From an uncultured Bacteroidota bacterium (GTDB taxonomy: Bacteria; Bacteroidota; Bacteroidia; Chitinophagales; LD1): a stretch of 64,000 nt of DNA. Shown here piece after piece: positions 18,551 through 28,215 of this stretch; within the stretch, counting starts at the first letter, position 1, and each line of letters opens with the position of its first letter. The position numbers and the translations under genes are program-made. The notes beneath the pieces were generated by a model, which had not been told where the DNA came from, made no database searches, and was given only the letters and a program-made list of their open reading frames with translations. Where the stretch lies: the NCBI GenBank assembly GCA_903919075.1, contig CAIXGR010000018.1, positions 19,751 through 83,750 of the forward strand. The letters are read 5' to 3'.

Positions 18551-18578
18551 GGAAACTTTGAACACATTCAAAGTTTCC
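18551..18578. promoter_or_regulatory. perfect 12-bp palindrome, candidate operator
   Basis: GGAAACTTTGAA (18551-18562) and its exact complement (18567-18578) flank a CACA spacer. No U-run follows on either strand, so it is not a typical terminator. A further AAGTTTCC half-site lies at 18516-18523. It is placed 57 bp upstream of the WYL promoter -33 element and could be a regulator-binding site. Confidence 0.4.
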
Positions 18579-18720
18579 ATGATTATAGAAATTTATATGT
18601 GTAAATGAATATTAAATCTTTCATTTTTTTTAATGTTTAAACACGCATAGTGAGCAGAACATTGCAATAGAATATTGGCCAAAAGCACGCCCATATTCGC
18701 TTTCAAGATTTTTTTAACGA

Positions 18721-18764
18721 TAAAGCCCGTCCTTCTTTGTTGTAACAAAGAAGGACGGGCTTTA
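18721..18764 (-). terminator. valS terminator
   Basis: 21-bp perfect stem around a GT loop (18721-18741 and 18744-18764), 30 bp past the valS stop. The stem itself ends in AAAG/CTTT and is GC-rich at its base. Confidence 0.8.
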
Positions 18765-18794
18765 CTTGAAATTTAGTAAAACCTTGTTTAGCGC

Positions 18795-21416
18795 TTAATT
18801 ACGAAGCGACTGTTCCAGAATAGAAATTTTCCGTACTGCATCATCGCGTTTCTTCTTTTCGCTATCCACTACTGCAGATGGGGCAGATGACACAAATTTT
18901 TCGTTAGATAGTTTCTTCTCAACCGAGGCCAAAAAGCCTTTTGTGTATTCCAGTTCGTCTAACATTTTCTTTCTTTCATCATCAGCATTGGCTACTTCGC
19001 CGGTGGCTACAAAAAACTTGTAGCTACCGATAAGAAATGTTTTAGTACCGGGTACGTCTGTTTTTGTTCGTTCCAGTTTGCCAAGCCTTGCCAGCTTTAT
19101 AATCTTTCCTGTAAATGCAGTAAATGATATGGTGTCGTTCTCGGCAAAAAATACGTCAACGGTTTCGGCATTCTTTTTGTTGGCCTTTGCACGGGTTTCG
19201 CGAAGGTTGGTTATTAAATCAAACGACAGTAATGCCTGAACTAATAGCTCTTCATTTACTTTTCCGGCAACAGGCCAGGTGGTATAATTAATAGTTGTAT
19301 TTTCCTTTCTTTCATTAAGCGTATGCCAAATTTCTTCAGTAACAAATGGCATAAAAGGGTGCAACAGCTGCATTAGTTTTTCTAAAAACTCAACAGTTTT
19401 GTTATAAGTATAAGAATCGATTGGTTGCTGGTAATCGGGTTTTATTAATTCAAGATACCAAGAGCAGAAGTCATCCCAAATAAATTTGTAGAGGGTCATT
19501 AAGGCTTCGCTAAGCCTGAAGCTTTGGAACAACCCGTTAAGTTCAATAATCGTTTTGTTCATTTTGCTTTCAAACCACTCAATGCTTACCTGGTTATCTG
19601 CATTTTTTCCTTCTATTATCTCCCAACCTTTTATCAGTCGTAATGCATTCCACAACTTATTGCTGAAGTTGCGCCCTTGCTCGCAAAGTTTTTCATCAAA
19701 CAAAATATCGTTACCGGCAGGCGAGCATAGTAATACCCCAAGCCTAATACCATCGGCACCATACTTCTCAATCAATTCCAGCGGGTCGGGCGAATTGCCA
19801 AGCGATTTGCTCATTTTGCGACGCAGCTTATCGCGCACTATACCGGTGTAATAAACATTTTTAAAAGGCTTTTCTCCACGCCATTCGTAGCCGGCCATAA
19901 TCATGCGCATTACCCAGAAAAACATAATCTCGGGCGCAGTAACAAGGTCGTTAGTTGGGTAATAATATTTAATGTCTTTATTGTTCGGGTTTTCAAAACC
20001 ATCAAAAACTGAAATGGGCCAAAGCCACGATGAAAACCAGGTATCCAACACATCTTCATCTTGCTTAATGTTTGAAAGTGTAGATTTGGGATTCGATTTT
20101 TTGTATTGCTCAACTGCCTCTTCCTTAGTTCTTGCAACTGCTACTAGTTTTCCTGATTCATCGTACCATGCAGGTATACGCTGACCCCACCAAAGTTGAC
20201 GGCTGATACACCAATCGCGTACGTTATCTATCCAATGCTTGTAGGTGTTTTTTAACTTAGGAGGATAGAACATAATATCGTCCTTCATTACATCTTCCAG
20301 TACTTGCGGATTTTTTTTGAAGAACTTTTTCATGTCAACAAACCACTGTAATGAAAGGCGCGGTTCAATAACGGCCTTGGTACGTTCGCTTCTGCCAACC
20401 TTGTTGATGTATTCTTCTTTTTTAATCAGCAACTCATCAGCCTCAATTCGTTCGATGGCTAATTTGCGTGCTTTAAAACGGTCAACCCCTACGAATACCT
20501 GCGCTGCCTGTGATATAGTACCATCTTCATTAAAGCAATCAATTACCGGTAAATTATATTTCTTGCCAATTTCATAGTCATTAGCATCATGCGCCGGAGT
20601 GATTTTTAATGCGCCGGTACCAAATTCAATATCTACATAATCATCGGCTATTATGGGCACTTCGCGGTTTACTAAAGGAACGATAACGGTTTTACCTATA
20701 AGATGTTTATAGCGCTCATCGTTGGGATTTACGCATACTGCTACGTCGCCCATTATAGTTTCGGGGCGTACTGTAGCTACCGGTATAAACTCATTGGAGC
20801 CTTTTAGCTTATATTTTATAAAATACAAGTTGCTCTTTTCTTCATCATACTCTACTTCTTCGTTACTAAGGCTTGTTTTTGCTACCGGGTCCCAGTTAAT
20901 CATTCTAAGCCCGCGGTATATAAGACCTTTATTATATAAATCAATAAACACACCAATTACAGCTTCGCTCAGCTTTTCTTCCATGGTAAAGCGCGTACGT
21001 TGCCAGTCGCAGCTTGCACCCAGTTTTTTAAGCTGTTCTAGAATTATGCCGCCATATTTTTCTTTCCAAACCCAGGCGTGTTTCAAAAAGTCTTCACGGC
21101 TTAAATCGCTTTTTTTAATTCCTTGTTCGCGCAGCATTTGTACCACCTTTGCTTCGGTAGCAATTGAGGCATGGTCGGTGCCCGGAACCCAGCAGGCATT
21201 TTTGCCCTCCATACGGGCTTTGCGTATCAATATATCTTGTATGGTGTTATTTAGCATGTGCCCCATGTGTAGCACCCCTGTAACATTAGGCGGGGGAATA
21301 ACAATAGTAAAAGGCTCGCGCTCATCGGGCACGGAACGGAAAAAATCATTTTTCATCCAGTAGGCGTACCACGTATCTTCAATCTGTTTGGGGTCGTATA
21401 TTTTAGGTAATTCCAT
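18795..21416 (-). CDS. valS: valyl-tRNA synthetase
   Basis: Class I aminoacyl-tRNA synthetase charging tRNA-Val. 873 residues, the usual Bacteroidota length. The HIGH-type motif PPPNVTGVLHMGHM is at 41-54 and KMSKSLGNSPDP in the middle of the protein. The editing (CP1) domain lies between them (VATVRPETIMGDVAVCVNP, DDYVDIEFGTGALKITPAHD). The C-terminal coiled-coil arm (about 800-873, KKMLDELEYTKGFLASVEKK) is typical of ValRS and distinguishes it from IleRS and LeuRS. A TATATTCG box lies upstream of the ATG. The gene ends in a strong terminator. Confidence 0.97.
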   Translation of the reverse strand: MELPKIYDPKQIEDTWYAYWMKNDFFRSVPDEREPFTIVIPPPNVTGVLHMGHMLNNTIQDILIRKARMEGKNACWVPGTDHASIATEAKVVQMLREQGIKKSDLSREDFLKHAWVWKEKYGGIILEQLKKLGASCDWQRTRFTMEEKLSEAVIGVFIDLYNKGLIYRGLRMINWDPVAKTSLSNEEVEYDEEKSNLYFIKYKLKGSNEFIPVATVRPETIMGDVAVCVNPNDERYKHLIGKTVIVPLVNREVPIIADDYVDIEFGTGALKITPAHDANDYEIGKKYNLPVIDCFNEDGTISQAAQVFVGVDRFKARKLAIERIEADELLIKKEEYINKVGRSERTKAVIEPRLSLQWFVDMKKFFKKNPQVLEDVMKDDIMFYPPKLKNTYKHWIDNVRDWCISRQLWWGQRIPAWYDESGKLVAVARTKEEAVEQYKKSNPKSTLSNIKQDEDVLDTWFSSWLWPISVFDGFENPNNKDIKYYYPTNDLVTAPEIMFFWVMRMIMAGYEWRGEKPFKNVYYTGIVRDKLRRKMSKSLGNSPDPLELIEKYGADGIRLGVLLCSPAGNDILFDEKLCEQGRNFSNKLWNALRLIKGWEIIEGKNADNQVSIEWFESKMNKTIIELNGLFQSFRLSEALMTLYKFIWDDFCSWYLELIKPDYQQPIDSYTYNKTVEFLEKLMQLLHPFMPFVTEEIWHTLNERKENTTINYTTWPVAGKVNEELLVQALLSFDLITNLRETRAKANKKNAETVDVFFAENDTISFTAFTGKIIKLARLGKLERTKTDVPGTKTFLIGSYKFFVATGEVANADDERKKMLDELEYTKGFLASVEKKLSNEKFVSSAPSAVVDSEKKKRDDAVRKISILEQSLRN

Positions 21417-21587
21417 GATTATGCTTGTATCTGCGAATATAATTTTTTTACCCGCCTGTTATAATTTAAATATGTCAATAATCATTAAATGCTTTTACAT
21501 TTACAAGGCAGTTTTTTTATATGATAGCCAACCATTGTAATAAAAAAGCGCTCTTAGCATTAGTTACGTAAAACTAAAACACACTTT

Positions 21588-24500
21588 ATGCAAAACATAT
21601 TTACACGTTATACCAGGGCTTTACTTTCTCCGTTGCTGATTTTTTTATTGTTTCTTGTCTTTTCGCACCAAGGTATGGCTCAAAGTGGTAGTCATGTGTC
21701 TTTTACTTTAGTACATCAGCCTTGCAACCATGATGGAATACTTGTTGCTTATGATAGCACAGGCACCCCTCCGTTAACTTTTACATGGTATATAGGAGGC
21801 ACTACTTATAATCATGTTTCAAATAGTAATTATGATACCATTTTTAATTACACCGGATCTTTTGCCTATGTGAATGTAGATTCGGGTTATGCTTATTACC
21901 CCGGCTCGCCACCATTTACGTTTACTGATACTACTACTTCAGCTATATGTCCGGCATTGGGAACGGCTCATGCAACCGTATCTGGAGGCACACCTCCATA
22001 TACCTACCAATGGTTGAATAGCAGCAATGTTGTGGTATCAACTACAAACCCCGCACACTTGCCTGCAGGCAATTACCAACTTATTATAACCGATAGTGCC
22101 GGTTGTGTTAATGGAATATATAGCAACAATAGCTCGGGAGGAAACTACCAGGGCGTATATATTCAAAACGTCTCATCTGTTGCTTTTAATATTAATACCA
22201 CCCCTGCCAACTGCACTAATGGAACAGCTGCAGTTGCTGGCTTACACGGTGGAATTGCCCCTTATAGTTTTCATTGGAACAATGGTGCAACTTCAGATAC
22301 TATTACCGGGTTAATTATGGGGGCCTATAATGTAACTGTTACGGATTCGTTAGGCTGTTATACTACTAATTATACTGAGGTGCACCAGGCAGTAGTTATT
22401 ACTCCGCATGCTACAGTAACTAATGCCACGTGTTTGCAAAACAATGGTCAAATTATTGCATTTGGCAGTGGGGGAGTGCCACCATATACTTACGCGTGGT
22501 CTAATGGCCAAAACAGTCAAACAATTACATCTTTAACAGCAGGATATTATTATGTTACTGTTAGCGATTCGAATCATTGTATAGGGCAAACATATGCTAC
22601 GGTAACCAGTTCAACACCTATTACTGTAGTGTATTCATCAACGCCTAGTTTATGTACCAGTTCCACGGGAACAGCAACTGTTTTACCAACCGGCGGCACA
22701 CCGCCTTATAATATACAATGGTATACATATCCATCGCAGAGTGGCAATACCGCTACCGGATTATCGCCAGGCACCTATAGTTTTCTGGTAACAGATTCAG
22801 TAGGATGTGTTAGAAGCGGGACCGTTTATGTGCCACCAATAAGTATCATAACAGCTTATATGGACGAGGGCGACGCTATGTGTACAGCTTTTAACGGAGC
22901 GGCTGCGCTAATAATTACTTCGGGTACTTCGCCATATCAGTATCACTGGAGCACTGGTGCTACTTCGTCATCTATTTCTGGACTCCAGGGCGGAACATAT
23001 TCTTGTACGGTTACCGACGCGCTTAATTGTACTTTAACCAAAACAGCCGTGGTACATATTGCTACACCTATTCAGTTAGGATTAAGCTCTACACCGGCTA
23101 GTTGTATTTTTGTGAGTGACGGAAGTATTGCGGTTACACCAGTTGGGGGAACAGCGCCGTACTCTTATTACTGGTCGAATGGAGAAAATGCGGCTATTGA
23201 TACAGGGCTTGCAACTGGTTATTACACGGTTTACGTTAATGATGCTGCAGGTTGTACACAATACGCATGGACCAATCTTTCGTACGACGCAAATAATAAT
23301 AGCTGCTATTGCACGCTTACAGGTACAGTATACAACGATGCCAACAATAATTGCATTGCCGATGCTGATAGCGGAGAGGCAGGGATACAAAACATAATGA
23401 TTCATTGCAATGGACTTGGATACAGTTTTACTGATGCATATGGTAATTATTCGTTTCTGGCACCCACTGGTACTTATACTTTATCTGAAAATGTTGAATC
23501 GTATTATCCTCTGGCATCATGCCAAAGCAATGCGGTTGTTGTAAATGTTATAGCCGGTTCGGGATGTGTGCAGACAAACAATTTTGCAAACGTGATAAAT
23601 CCAATACACGATGTTAGTATAGTTACTGCCAGCTACAATTCTGCAGTGCCGGGCTATGGATACAGACAAAAAGTTGTGGTTCAAAATAATGGTACTATTA
23701 CTGAACCCGGTATACAAATGGGCTATGCTCATGATGGGCAGTTAGCATTAACCGGTGAAACCCCAAGCTTATTTACACAACAAGATGCAGGTAATTTCCC
23801 TAATTGGTATAGCATTACCAGTGGTTTCCCTTCGCTGGCGCCCGCGGCATTTCAAATCTTCGAGGTAGATTATGCGGTGCCTACTAATATTCCATTGGGA
23901 ACTTCGGTAACCTTTAAAGATACTACTGCTTATACTTCGCCAATTACAAACTGGCTTAACGATTATACGCCATGGAATAACACGAATGCATATGAAACAA
24001 CGGTAGTGGGCTCTTTCGACCCGAATGAAAAAGAAGTGTCACCTAAAGGCGGCGGTGCTCAGGGTTTTATTACAGTTAATGATTCTGTATTAACCTTTAC
24101 TATCCATTTTCAAAATACAGGCAGCTACCCCGCACAGAAAATAATTGTTATTGATAGTATAGACAAGCATTTAGATATTACAACGCTACGTCCGGGGTAT
24201 TCCAATTATACATATACAACAACAGCTGACGATAGCGGTACAGTTAAATTTACATTTGATAATATCAATTTGCCCGATAGTTTGGCCTCTCCACAAGCCA
24301 GTACCTGTTTATTGATGTATACTATTCACCAAAAGCCAAACTTGCCTAACGGCACCCAAATAAAAAGTCCGGCTTATGTTTATTTCGATTTTAATTCGCC
24401 GGTTAAAACAAATACAACTTTAAACACTATTAAAAATGTTACAGGTATAGTAGAAAACCAGTTGGCCGCGTTTGATTTTATAATCTATCCTAACCCAGCT

Positions 24501-24725
24501 AACAATGTGGTGTCGTTGCTTATTAATTCAGAAGAAGCTGAGAAGCTTTATACCATGAAAATTTATAATCTGGTAGGAGATGTGATGCAATCTAAAACAG
24601 TGCGTATTATTAACGGTAAGAACATTGTTACTACTGATGTAAGTTCATTTGCAAGTGGTTTATATTTTGTTGAAGTTACAGATGGCCTACATTCTTTAAC
24701 CGGTAAGTTAAGTTTGATAAGATAA
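21588..24725 (+). CDS. large SprB-repeat surface protein with T9SS sorting domain
   Basis: 1045 residues. The signal peptide ends near GMAQ. At about 110-560 lie six SprB-type repeats of 70-80 residues, each with G-G-x-x-P-Y-x-(Y/F)-x-W-(S/N)-N-G and ending in YxVTVTDSxGC. Then comes an SdrD-B-like segment (TLTGTVYNDANNNCIADAD), then a DUF11-like region with FDPNEKEVSPKG and YFDFNSPVKTNTT. The final 75 residues are a T9SS sorting domain (IYPNPANNVVSLLIN, VSSFASGLYFVEV). SprB itself is a gliding adhesin; this smaller relative is more likely a general surface adhesin or matrix protein. It stands alone, ahead of a bidirectional terminator. Confidence 0.88.
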   Translation: MQNIFTRYTRALLSPLLIFLLFLVFSHQGMAQSGSHVSFTLVHQPCNHDGILVAYDSTGTPPLTFTWYIGGTTYNHVSNSNYDTIFNYTGSFAYVNVDSGYAYYPGSPPFTFTDTTTSAICPALGTAHATVSGGTPPYTYQWLNSSNVVVSTTNPAHLPAGNYQLIITDSAGCVNGIYSNNSSGGNYQGVYIQNVSSVAFNINTTPANCTNGTAAVAGLHGGIAPYSFHWNNGATSDTITGLIMGAYNVTVTDSLGCYTTNYTEVHQAVVITPHATVTNATCLQNNGQIIAFGSGGVPPYTYAWSNGQNSQTITSLTAGYYYVTVSDSNHCIGQTYATVTSSTPITVVYSSTPSLCTSSTGTATVLPTGGTPPYNIQWYTYPSQSGNTATGLSPGTYSFLVTDSVGCVRSGTVYVPPISIITAYMDEGDAMCTAFNGAAALIITSGTSPYQYHWSTGATSSSISGLQGGTYSCTVTDALNCTLTKTAVVHIATPIQLGLSSTPASCIFVSDGSIAVTPVGGTAPYSYYWSNGENAAIDTGLATGYYTVYVNDAAGCTQYAWTNLSYDANNNSCYCTLTGTVYNDANNNCIADADSGEAGIQNIMIHCNGLGYSFTDAYGNYSFLAPTGTYTLSENVESYYPLASCQSNAVVVNVIAGSGCVQTNNFANVINPIHDVSIVTASYNSAVPGYGYRQKVVVQNNGTITEPGIQMGYAHDGQLALTGETPSLFTQQDAGNFPNWYSITSGFPSLAPAAFQIFEVDYAVPTNIPLGTSVTFKDTTAYTSPITNWLNDYTPWNNTNAYETTVVGSFDPNEKEVSPKGGGAQGFITVNDSVLTFTIHFQNTGSYPAQKIIVIDSIDKHLDITTLRPGYSNYTYTTTADDSGTVKFTFDNINLPDSLASPQASTCLLMYTIHQKPNLPNGTQIKSPAYVYFDFNSPVKTNTTLNTIKNVTGIVENQLAAFDFIIYPNPANNVVSLLINSEEAEKLYTMKIYNLVGDVMQSKTVRIINGKNIVTTDVSSFASGLYFVEVTDGLHSLTGKLSLIR

Positions 24726-24737
24726 TTTACTAAATGC

Positions 24738-24776
24738 AAAATGCCGTGTCAATTACTGAATTGGCACGGCATTTTT
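24738..24776. terminator. bidirectional terminator between convergent genes
   Basis: AAAATGCCGTGTCAATT and AATTGGCACGGCATTTTT form a 17-bp stem (one G-U) with an ACTG loop. A-run on one side and T-run on the other let it work for both neighbours. Confidence 0.85.
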
Positions 24777-24798
24777 AATGAAAAGTATAAAACAGTAT

Positions 24799-25206
24799 TT
24801 ATTTAGCTTTCATGCGGTTGTTCTTCGGATTATGCTCTAGTTCAGCCAATCCCAACTCTTCCATTAAAGGCGGAATATAAACACCGAACCGGCCCCTAAG
24901 CCCTTTTTTTAATCCATACCATCCGCCAACGGGATTTTTTTCTGAACGGCCCCAAGCCTCAACGGTACCTTCTTTGGCTGGTTTCTGCTCGTCGGCACCA
25001 CCAAGTTCCATCCAATCACCATGCTTTTTTAGCATGTCTTGTAAATCTTTCAGGCAGCGGGCATCATAAAGCAATACTGTTTTGCCAACAGTGCAAACAA
25101 TTACTTCTTTGCCATCTTTTACATCCTTATACATTTCGTATTCCGAAGTGCCCGGTGGTGTTTTTAATTTCCATGGGGTTTCTTTAGTTCCTTTTTCCTT
25201 TGCCAT
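24799..25206 (-). CDS. conserved small soluble protein, DUF6855-like
   Basis: 135 residues, no signal peptide, highly charged. Start MAKEKGTKETPWKLKTPPGT. Phrases such as TPPGTSEYEMYKD, LKKHGDWMELGGADEQKP, GTVEAWGRS and NPVGGWYGLKKGLRGRFGVY are very distinctive and, from memory, belong to a widespread small family of unknown function (DUF6855) also found in Actinobacteria. That recollection needs a profile search. The high density of Gly/Trp motifs suggests strong functional constraint. It converges with the SprB-repeat gene and shares a bidirectional terminator. Function unknown. Confidence 0.7.
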   Translation of the reverse strand: MAKEKGTKETPWKLKTPPGTSEYEMYKDVKDGKEVIVCTVGKTVLLYDARCLKDLQDMLKKHGDWMELGGADEQKPAKEGTVEAWGRSEKNPVGGWYGLKKGLRGRFGVYIPPLMEELGLAELEHNPKNNRMKAK

Positions 25207-25289
25207 AATAGTTTTATTAATGAGTTGAAACCAATTTAGATTTTGAATTAAAAGTAATAAAATGTTTTGTCCGGGATATTTCGGAGTAA

Positions 25290-25727
25290 TTATTTTTTTA
25301 AAAAAGAAATTGAAGCAATGGTAGGAGGGGGGACATTCCGGGCTGGATCGACATTTAAAAATGCCTGAATGGAGCTTACTTTATTAGTATCAATTTTTTT
25401 AAAATGAACTATATACTGAAAGTCGGCGGAATAGTTGGTGCTGGCAGGATTAATGATGTTTTCGATTGGCACGCCAGAATTATCTTTTATATCAATGCTT
25501 GAGTTTCCAAGCCCGCCAATATCGCTACGCACTCTAAATACAAGGGTGTCATTTTCTGCAATATTTGTAATGTGTATTACTTCACTTTCATCGGCTCGCC
25601 AGGTGCCTGTTAATTTACCATTAAGGTAAATAGCAACCTTATCCAATGCATCCTGCTTAAGTGATGCGGATAATGAAAATATACCTGTAAGGAATATTAA
25701 ATAGAAGATAGATTTTTTTATATACAT
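25290..25727 (-). CDS. secreted protein of unknown function
   Basis: 145 residues beginning with a clear signal peptide (YIKKSIFYLIFLTGIFSLSAS). The mature part is predicted beta-rich: KVAIYLNGKLTGTWRADESE, NDTLVFRVRSDIGGLGNSSIDIKD. I do not recognise the family. It is followed 83 bp later by the DUF6855-like gene and preceded by a methyltransferase gene 22 bp upstream on the same strand, so the latter two could share a transcript. Confidence 0.65.
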   Translation of the reverse strand: MYIKKSIFYLIFLTGIFSLSASLKQDALDKVAIYLNGKLTGTWRADESEVIHITNIAENDTLVFRVRSDIGGLGNSSIDIKDNSGVPIENIINPASTNYSADFQYIVHFKKIDTNKVSSIQAFLNVDPARNVPPPTIASISFLKK

Positions 25728-25749
25728 AAATATTACTTTAACTTAAGCA

Positions 25750-26664
25750 CTAATCTTTCTTTCTCAATAAAATATTAATGCCCGAGGTAAACAGGCTGTC
25801 AAACGAATCGTATTTACCTTTAAAGCAATTGGGGTATTGTAAAATCAATTCTTTACCAGTGGAGACTAGTATTTTTTTATAATCTACTATTTCAAGTTTG
25901 CCATCGTATTGTTTCCAAAGTTGGTTAAACTTATCAATAGACCAGCCATTAACATAATCGGGCCAAAACTCTCCTTTACTATATTTTTTAAAATAGTCTT
26001 TCATGGTGCTTTGCGAGAATAAAAACTGGCAGTAAGGCACCGGGAGGGAGCTATATGTGTGAAGACCCCAGGGAGATGGATACAATGGCCCAAAATCTAA
26101 ATACATATAGCCACCGGGTTTTAATACCCTATAGGCATCTTTTAGAACCAAATCGGGTTTGGAAAAATGTTCAAACGAATCATAGGAAAAAATAACATCA
26201 AACGAATGGTCCTCAAAGCTTGTAGCTTGCGCATCCATTTGCATTAAGCGGGTGCCATTTTTTAGCGCTTCTTTATCAAAGGCCTCATCCCTCCAGTCAA
26301 TACCGGTGGCTTGCTTTTTGAAATTCTTGTTCAACAAATAGCATACAACTCCGTCATAACAACCTAATTCTAAAAACTGCGTGACTGTATCAAAATTGGG
26401 TATTCTGTTTTGCAGGTCAATGCATCTTTCTGTGCCGCGCTTGTATAAAGCGGGTTCTTCGTACTGGTAATTGCTCTCAAAAGTATAACGGGTAACCAAG
26501 GAAAGTAGTTCTTCTTCATTTAGCCAGGTGGGTCCGCCGGTAGCTGTTTCAATGGCCCTTTTACATTGGTAATGGTGATACATGCCAAGAATATCTTTTG
26601 CCTTATCCTTTACCAGGACGGGGATAATTTTTTTAATGGCCTTTGCAATAGGGTTATCCAACAT
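25750..26664 (-). CDS. class I SAM-dependent methyltransferase
   Basis: 304 residues. The SAM-binding motif I is LELGCYDGVVCYLL (about 96-109), with TGIDWRDE as the acidic end of strand 2, SFDVIFSYDSFEHFSKPD as motif II/III and VLKPGGYMYLDFGPLYPSPW following (Methyltransf_11 type). The 90-residue N-terminal helical region is not family-typical, and the C-terminal part contains aromatic residues that may bind a glycan or lipid substrate. No substrate can be named. Only 22 bp separate it from the downstream secreted protein. Confidence 0.85.
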   Translation of the reverse strand: MLDNPIAKAIKKIIPVLVKDKAKDILGMYHHYQCKRAIETATGGPTWLNEEELLSLVTRYTFESNYQYEEPALYKRGTERCIDLQNRIPNFDTVTQFLELGCYDGVVCYLLNKNFKKQATGIDWRDEAFDKEALKNGTRLMQMDAQATSFEDHSFDVIFSYDSFEHFSKPDLVLKDAYRVLKPGGYMYLDFGPLYPSPWGLHTYSSLPVPYCQFLFSQSTMKDYFKKYSKGEFWPDYVNGWSIDKFNQLWKQYDGKLEIVDYKKILVSTGKELILQYPNCFKGKYDSFDSLFTSGINILLRKKD

Positions 26665-26751
26665 AAACGTTTAGTAATTTATTAGCTTATAACGAAAATA
26701 GCATATTCTATCATCCCTATAATGACAACCGGCAAGGGTTTGGATAAAATA

Positions 26752-26780
26752 AAAAAGGTTGCCATTGCTGACAACCTTTT
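26752..26780 (-). terminator. terminator of tRNA-Leu
   Basis: Minus strand: AAAAAGGTTG and CAACCTTTTT flank a 10-nt loop and are followed by TTATTTT. The 5' arm starts at the CCA end of the tRNA. Confidence 0.8.
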
Positions 26781-26865
26781 TGGTACCGAAGGTGGGACTC
26801 GAACCCACACACCCGAGGATACACGATTTTGAGTCGAGCGCGTCTACCAATTCCGCCACTTCGGC
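26781..26865 (-). tRNA. tRNA-Leu (anticodon CAA)
   Basis: 85 nt with a long variable arm. Acceptor GCCGAAG pairs with CTTCGGT (G-U at the top), discriminator A, and CCA is encoded. The D loop has AATTGGTAGA and the T arm GTGGG-TTCGAGT-CCCAC. The anticodon loop CTCAAAA gives CAA, reading UUG. The anticodon stem CTCGA/TCGTG holds one T-T mismatch, which is unusual but leaves four pairs. Confidence 0.93.
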
Positions 26866-27011
26866 ATGCGGCGCAAAAATAATTGAAAATTCAAGTTTAA
26901 CAAGCAAGTTAAATAATGATAGCATTATAAATGCATGCCATAGGCACCAGCGCACTAACAATATTTGCAACTTATTAAATTGCATTAAGCTTAAATTTAA
27001 TAAAACTGCAG

Positions 27012-27386
27012 TTATGGGCCTGCTTGAACAACTACAGTGCCTGTCATAGAAGGGTGTATAGCACAGTGATAAGCATAGCTGCCGGGAACAGTAAATTCTT
27101 TACTATAAGCTCCACCGGGGTTGATATCTCTGCTGTTAAACTGATTAGCATCGCTGGTTACTGTATGGGTCATATTATCCTGATTGGTCCATGTAACTGT
27201 TGTGTTAGTAGTTACAGTTATAGTTGCAGGGGTAAATGACATGTTTTGAATATACACCTGGTTTGTTCCCGGTTTAAGATTTTCTTTTTGGCTACAACTG
27301 TTAATTGAAACCAATAATGTAATTGCCGAAAAGCAAAGCAAAACTCCCCAAGCAGGTAAGTAGTGTTTATTTATTCTGTTTTTCAT
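27012..27386 (-). CDS. cupredoxin (plastocyanin/azurin-like) lipoprotein
   Basis: 124 residues with a lipoprotein-type signal (lipobox SINSC, Cys31), so probably anchored in a membrane facing the periplasm. Type I copper ligands are visible: His74 (MTHTVTSD) and Cys108, His111, Met114 (YHCAIHPSMTG). FTPATITVTTNTTVTWTNQD is the typical blue-copper strand. It probably carries electrons between respiratory or denitrification partners; no such partner is next to it. Transcribed towards tRNA-Leu. Confidence 0.9.
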   Translation of the reverse strand: MKNRINKHYLPAWGVLLCFSAITLLVSINSCSQKENLKPGTNQVYIQNMSFTPATITVTTNTTVTWTNQDNMTHTVTSDANQFNSRDINPGGAYSKEFTVPGSYAYHCAIHPSMTGTVVVQAGP

Positions 27387-27532
27387 GAGAATTCTGATTT
27401 AAGGAAAGGCTATTTCATGCTATGGTATTAACTGAGCTTAGAAGGCCGCCGCAATGTAATAACGCCTTTAAGGTAGGCCGATTGCGCTATTTGTAACGGT
27501 ATTTATAAACCGGGGGCTGGAAAAAATGCAAA

Positions 27533-27554
27533 GGCCCTATAGTTATATAGGGCC
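27533..27554 (-). terminator. rplU-rpmA terminator
   Basis: Perfect 9-bp stem GGCCCTATA/TATAGGGCC with a 4-nt loop, followed on the minus strand by a T-rich stretch including six T. Confidence 0.8.
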
Positions 27555-27586
27555 AGCATTAATAATTTGTAGAATGTAAATTGAAC

Positions 27587-27853
27587 TTATGCAGTAGCTG
27601 CAGCAGGCAATACAGAAACGAATCTTCTTTCGTTTTTGCCTTTCGAGAACTTAACAGTTCCTTCAATAATTGCAAATATGGTATGGTCTTTACCCATATC
27701 AACACCTTTGCCAGGGTGGTAGTTAGTACCACGTTGGCGAAGAATAATATTGCCTGGGTTGGCAGAGTCGCCACCAAATATTTTTATACCTAATCGTTTA
27801 CTGTGCGAATCGCGGCCGTTCTTTACTTTACCTTCACCTTTTTTGTGTGCCAT
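27587..27853 (-). CDS. rpmA: 50S ribosomal protein L27
   Basis: 88 residues. [24 protein letters not shown] is the universal L27 start, whose basic tail reaches the peptidyl-transferase centre; [23 protein letters not shown] is the core. No cleavable N-terminal extension of the Firmicutes type. It lies 33 bp downstream of rplU, the universal pair. Confidence 0.98.
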   Translation of the reverse strand: MAHKKGEGKVKNGRDSHSKRLGIKIFGGDSANPGNIILRQRGTNYHPGKGVDMGKDHTIFAIIEGTVKFSKGKNERRFVSVLPAAATA

Positions 27854-27886
27854 TGCTCTTTTTATTTTAAAGCTTTATTAATTCAA

Positions 27887-28195
27887 CTATCCTATACTTT
27901 CAATCGAAATTTGAGTTAATGACTGACGGTGACCTTGGGTCTTCTCGTAAGTTTTTCTTCTCTTTTTCTTGTAAATAATCACCTTGTCGTCCTTCATGTG
28001 GCCAACAATTTTTGCATTTACCTTTATGCCTTTAATAGTTGGTGTTCCAACCTTTACAGCGCCATTGTCCTCTGTAAGAAGAACTTTGTCGAATGCAACT
28101 GAGTCACCTTCATTACCTTCAAGGCGGTGAACGTATAACTTCTTACCGGCCTCGGCCTTAAACTGCTGTCCTGCTATTTCAACTATTGCGTACAT
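27887..28195 (-). CDS. rplU: 50S ribosomal protein L21
   Basis: 102 residues from MYAIVEIAGQQFKAEAGKKL, the standard L21 start. An earlier in-frame ATG at 28228 is rejected: the promoter's -7 box at 28216-28223 would place transcription start downstream of it. IYKKKRRKTYEKTQGHRQSLTQISIESI is the conserved rRNA-binding C-terminus. First gene of the rplU-rpmA unit. Confidence 0.98.
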   Translation of the reverse strand: MYAIVEIAGQQFKAEAGKKLYVHRLEGNEGDSVAFDKVLLTEDNGAVKVGTPTIKGIKVNAKIVGHMKDDKVIIYKKKRRKTYEKTQGHRQSLTQISIESIG

Positions 28196-28215
28196 ACTCT
28201 TTAAAATTTGGAGCG

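Noticed and set aside
26972..27003. TTATTAAATT/AATTTAATAA inverted repeat near the cupredoxin gene end
   Set aside because: Pure A/T arms arise easily by chance in this composition and there is no U-run; not listed as a terminator.
26671..27049. ORFs on both strands across tRNA-Leu
   Set aside because: They are produced by the tRNA sequence and AT-rich flanks; no conserved features.
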